Positions 59,476 through 64,000 of a stretch of 64,000 nucleotides of DNA are shown here, in pieces; positions within the stretch are counted from its first letter, which is position 1; every line of letters begins with the position of its first letter. Location of the stretch: positions 120,416,891 through 120,480,890 of the forward strand of contig CM043947.1 in assembly GCA_014529385.2 (NCBI GenBank), read 5' to 3'. The translations under genes were made by a program, and so were the position numbers. The notes below the pieces were generated by a model that was not told the DNA's origin, did no database searches, and was given only the letters and a program-made list of their open reading frames with translations. This stretch comes from Adiantum capillus-veneris. Lineage: Eukaryota > Streptophyta > Polypodiopsida > Polypodiales > Pteridaceae.

Positions 59476-60060
59476 TGTCACTAATGCTTGAGAGTGACTT
59501 TTCTTGAGTCTCCTACAAGAAAGCACTAGAAGATTCTAAAAGGCTCTAGAAGATTCTAGAAGAATGGTGTGAAAGATTCTAGAAGATTGAGAAAAGTGCT
59601 AGAAGTTTCTAGAAGATGGCTTGCGTCATCACTTATGCCATTGCATACATCATTGCTTATGTCATCGCCTACATCATCGCTTATGTCATTGCCTACATCA
59701 TCGCTTATGTCATCGCCTATGTCATCATCTACATCATCACTAGAAGGCTCTACAAGAATCTAGAAGGATCCAAAAGGTTCTAAAAGTATCAAGAAGATTC
59801 TAGAAGTAGCTAAAAGAATCTAGAAATTTCTAGAAACCTGAAGAAGAATTTAGAAGTTTCTAGAAGGTTGGAAAAGATTCTGAAAGAATTTAGCAGTTTC
59901 TGGAAAGCTCTAAAAAGTTGAAGAAGTATCTAGAAGGTTCTAAAAGAATCTAGAAGTTTTTGGAAAGCTCTAGAAAGTTGAAGAAGGTAGAAGAACTAGA
60001 AGGATCAAGAGGGTTCTAGCCTCCCACTATAAGAGGGAAATTCTAGAAACGCTAGCATTG
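59476..60060 (+). promoter_or_regulatory. LTR U3 with heat-shock-element-like array and TATA box
   Basis: At least five perfect GAAnnTTCnnGAA sites: 59549-59561, 59602-59614, 59793-59805, 59823-59835, 59853-59865, plus many partial ones. A TATA-like CTATAAGAGG lies at 60027-60036 with TTCTAGAA just after. The trimer of inverted GAA blocks is the heat-shock factor site; the copia element ONSEN of Arabidopsis is a known heat-activated LTR. Heat response here is inference. A 24-bp minisatellite lies inside the array. Confidence 0.6.
59640..59745 (+). repeat. 24-bp minisatellite inside the LTR
   Basis: CATCGCTTATGTCATYGCCTACAT repeats about four times with few changes. It splits the heat-shock-like array into two parts. 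Confidence 0.85.
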
Positions 60061-62620
60061 CCACGCAAAAACAAAGAAAAATAGAAAGAGGAAATATTAC
60101 GTGTGCGGAAATAGCAACGAAAAAATACGCAGTAATAATCGCGGGAATATACAGTACGCAACTATTACCACGTGCATTGCCAATGCTATTACCGCTAAAC
60201 GCCTATTCAAAAGAAGGTGCTCATTTGGGCCACCCAATTTGGGCACCTTTATTTTTAACTTGCATAAAACATATGAAACAATTTTATTTTTTTTGAATGA
60301 GTATATAGAAAAGCAAAAAATTAAAATTGAATATACTTTACCTTGACAATTTAATGTGAAGAAAATCAATAATTAAAAAGTTACAAATAAAATAAAAATA
60401 GTTGTATATACATTGTGCCACATTGGGACTTAACTTTGTTGAGACACATAATTTTCTACCTAATCCTCCTTGATCGCCCTGAATCTACCCAAACCCAAAC
60501 ATCTATAGCTCAAAACAATTGATACAATATTATTTGGTTAAACTTACCGCTTGTAGCGATCCAACCGCTACGTCGAATTGCTCGTCGCAAGAGATGTGGT
60601 TGTTCTCCATTAACCATCACCAAGTTTCAAATTCTGTATGCCGCTCCCAAAATTTGACCATCTCTCTGGTTGGTCGACTAAGAGTGATATTTTCCTAAGT
60701 TAGCAATAACAACAACAAATCATCAACTAAAATCTTTATAATCATCGATTAGGTTGTAATTCAATCAATCTTACATATTTATCCTTCCATGCTGCGTTGC
60801 CTCTTGAGCCATAGTGTGTGGGAGTTTTTTTGGCCCGAACTTTACGTTGTTGTCTGTAGTGATCCCATTGTAGCCTTTTCACTCTTTTTTTGCATTGCCC
60901 ACTCCCACTACATGATAGCTACTATCTGGATTTCTAACTTGGTTGGCTGCTACGTGTCATACACTGGACTGCTTGTTTTTCAAAAATGTTTTTATGTAGC
61001 CCTCCAACCATTGTGAGAAACGTTGATCGAGCGCATTTAGAAATCTAGCATGCAACGCGTCCTCAATGTAGCGTGCATGATTGGGGAGCTCGTCTGTAAA
61101 CTTTACAAAACAATTCTTATATGTCAAATGTATAATAATTTGAAGATGGCGTCGAAACGCCCTACCCTATCCACCTCCTTGCCATACTTTACCCTAAGTA
61201 GCAGCCATCTGTGTCTAGCACGGGTGCATCACTATCCTCCTCCTCTACATTTGGGGCAACACGCTCTTAAATAGGGGACTCCCTCCCCCCCCCCCCCCCC
61301 CCCCCCCCCCCCTTCCCCCCCTTCCCCCCTTACTACCAAAACAAGCAAGGCCAAAAGATCCCCCACCGCTCCATGTTTCTCGGCGCTCGCTACCATGAGA
61401 CGAGCGTCAACCCGCACTACTAGAAGAAGTGCATTGACGGTGCTTTGACAAAGCAGGAGTGAAATGGAGTGATGTGGGACCCTAGGATGCCATTGGAGTG
61501 GGACCCTGTGATGGAAGGGGAGTAGGATGGTAAGGAGGGGCCGTAGACCGAGGTGCCATCGGTGCAAGGCTCTCAATGTAAGGAGTCCCTTCCTGACTCC
61601 CCCATGGCATGGACTACTGAGAAAGACCATAGCTCACAAGTTGTTGAGGAGTGTACTTACCAAACAATGCATGCGTCGAATGAAGGTACTGGTCTTGTAA
61701 AGATATTGCTCGTTCTAGGTCTAGATCTGCCACCGATTGAGGAACCTGAGTAGAGTAGGTGTAGGATGGCCACCGAGAAACCTATAATACTCATGATCAC
61801 AAAAAAACTAGCCACAAATAATCTTAATTTCTTTTCTTGGTCTCACCACCTCAAGACTCGGGTCCACTGGAGGTGATGTCCACCCCAGGTGGGAGCCCAC
61901 CTAGGTTATGAACCAACCAAAAGAAGAACCAGATGGCTGCTCCCTACCATGTGGTCTCTTGTCTGACATCTACATTACAAAGAGCAATATGAGATTTATC
62001 TTTCTCCCCCTACTCATTCATCTATATATATGTACACAAGTATATATGCACACAAGCACGTAGATACATATACATACTAGTAGACCTAAGGAGGGGCTAG
62101 TAGTGCCAAAGGTCAAGTGGCACCTCTTTAGATATCATCACAGTTTCAATTGCGGTAACACCAAAGGTACGTTGTGGTAATCCATGCATGAGTGGATCAA
62201 TGACTGCAACACCACGATTAAAAAAGGACTAAACCAAAGAGGAAGCGTCTAACCTTCGGGTGCTATGCTCCCATACTTAGTGCGTACATACATGCATAAA
62301 CAAACATATATGTACATCCCTCCCTATAATTTAAGTTTATATAACATACTCTCTACAATTAAGTATAGTTTAAATATATACAATTATGTAAATGTAGCCA
62401 TTGTTTTGATTAGAGATAAATAGTTGTGGTTGTAAATGTAACCATCATTTTGTGTTGTGCGCAGTGCGAGAGTTCTTTTTCTTTTTTAGAGTGCTTTGAA
62501 GAGAATTTTTTATTGTGCTTCTTGCACAACATCTCTTCATAGCAGCTCCTTGTTTGAGGGATTACTATGCACATACATGCCTCCATTTTGAGGTATTGTG
62601 CCATTGAAAGCTTTCCAACT
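60061..62620. other. Unassigned stretch with a poly-C run
   Basis: A run of about 35 C lies at 61282-61312, followed by more C-rich sequence to 61328. I found no supported gene in 60.06-62.62 kb. Minus-strand translations over 61.3-60.6 kb look faintly coding, but no family is recognised. Confidence 0.4.
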
Positions 62621-62634
62621 TAATGCCACATCCG

Positions 62635-62661
62635 TAGAGAGAGAGAGAGAGAGAGAGAGAA
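62635..62661. repeat. (GA)n microsatellite
   Basis: About 27 bp of GA repeat. Confidence 0.9.
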
Positions 62662-62898
62662 GGTAGATAGAAGAGCTTAGAAAGTCATTTATGAACTCCA
62701 TCTTGGGGACGTAAAAAATATATTTTTCAAAGCACTCTATAGAACCCTCTACACTCTCGCATGGCCCATCCCATAAAAAGGTGGCCATCACTTACAATCA
62801 TTGCTATCTACTTACTTGCAAGCTCACATGCGCAAACAGCGGGTCCGCGAGCCATTTGCACATGTGAGCTTGTGAGAAACTACAGGTTTGGGCCCCTC

Positions 62899-63380
<482 letters not shown>

Positions 63381-63720
63381 TGATGGTGTCAACCCCTTTT
63401 GGCACTAAGTCTACTTCATGGAGCACCTTGCCCGTGGTGATTGTCAACTACAATATTCCACCTTTGGAGACAACCAAGAAGAGCAACATACTTCTTTCCT
63501 TACTTGTGCTAGGGAAGTACAAAGTGACAAATATTGATGTCTACCCTGAGCCCCTGATCGAGGAGTTGGAGGAGTTATGGAGAGGTATCCATGTTGTAGA
63601 TGTCTCACTTGCAAAGGAGGTGGGAGACAAGCCATTGTGAGGGGAATCCTTATGTGGATTATGCACGACTACCCTGGGCTTGGAGAGATTTCTAGTATCT
63701 CCCTTTCCCTTCTCTCTCTA
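63381..63720 (+). pseudogene. CACTA (En/Spm, TNP2-like) transposase fragment
   Basis: [20 protein letters not shown], then IDVYPEPLIEELEELWRGIH, matches the TNP2-like transposase segment in which the Pro-Pro and Asp-Val-Tyr motifs are conserved. After a TGA at 63638-63640 the match continues in another frame (ILMWIMHDYPGLGEISS), so a frameshift is present. Neither the N-terminal nor the DDE part of the transposase is seen. It begins right at the edge of the microsatellite. Confidence 0.75.
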
Positions 63721-63924
63721 TTTGTCTCCCTTTAGTTTGAAGCTTCTCTTTACTAACGATATGATATGTATGCGGGGTTGTCAACATCGGGCCACAATGC
63801 ATGTCCTACTACTTGCGGGACATCATTGGTGATAGAGAGGCCGAATGCCTTGCGCAAGGTAATTTATCCAAACAACCATTGTTTCTTACCCCAAGGTCAT
63901 AGCAAGCACAAGGCTTGAGCAAAT

Positions 63925-64000
63925 ATGAAGACGTTGTCAGGAATTTTTTGGATAAGCATGAAGTCACTAAGTCATGCCAAAAATATTGCCCACTAGCCTC
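63925..64000 (+). repeat. Block shared with 32105-32190 (cut by the window end)
   Basis: It reads VVRNFLDKHEVTKSCQKYCPLAS with no stop. Unlike the copy at 32.1 kb it stays open, so it may be closer to the source gene. It continues beyond the window. Confidence 0.6.

Overview
This window looks like nuclear DNA of a land plant, most likely a non-seed plant such as a fern. That is inferred from plant-type LTR retrotransposons of several lineages, a plant-style SKP1-like gene, an intron-bearing gene, very dense (CT)n/(GA)n microsatellites, and almost no host genes over 64 kb. The species cannot be fixed from the sequence alone. No rRNA, tRNA or CRISPR array was seen. The window is essentially a stack of nested and broken mobile elements.

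Layout. 1-4.8 kb: the 3' part of a gag/protease-only LTR element, then two polypurine-tract/LTR starts. 4.85-5.75 kb: a truncated Ty1/copia gag-protease on the minus strand. 5.78-6.58 kb and 26.68-27.99 kb: the two halves of one minus-strand Helitron Rep-helicase gene, split by a 20.1-kb Ty3/gypsy chromovirus (6581-26683) with 1.6-kb LTRs and a 5-bp target duplication AGGCA. The chromovirus gag-pol (minus, 24.6-19.7 kb) is killed by in-frame stops. Between the end of its pol and its 3' LTR lies about 11 kb of foreign DNA holding two divergent genes. One is a multi-exon minus-strand gene joining a ParB-like domain to a beta-class DNA amino-methyltransferase domain (13191-9270). The other is a plus-strand MULE-type transposase with GRF-like and SWIM zinc fingers (15762-18953). 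Five copies of a GC-rich palindrome, one a perfect 50-bp palindrome, lie between them.

28-44.8 kb: decayed, mostly non-coding repeat DNA. It contains a diverged 1.3-kb direct duplication, a plus-strand Helitron helicase fragment, LTR ends recognisable from primer-binding sites, and long microsatellites. 44.8-56.1 kb: a young, nearly complete Tat-type Ty3/gypsy element with 2.69-kb LTRs, a dual RNase H pol, and two tandem paralogous small ORFs (70 and 72 codons) in its 5' leader. 56.6-57.24 kb: an intact SKP1-like gene, the only convincing host gene. 58.8-60.05 kb: a gypsy integrase remnant followed by an LTR start whose U3 carries an array of heat-shock-element-like sites. 62.9-64 kb: a long CT/TA microsatellite, a CACTA (TNP2-like) transposase fragment, and a short block shared with the 32.1-kb region.

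How the pieces relate. Insertion order is Helitron first, then the chromovirus, then (by inference) the methyltransferase/transposase DNA. The Tat element is independent and recent. The best candidate for an undescribed system is the methyltransferase-plus-transposase unit with its palindrome cluster. Next are the twin leader ORFs of the Tat element and the HSE-rich LTR.
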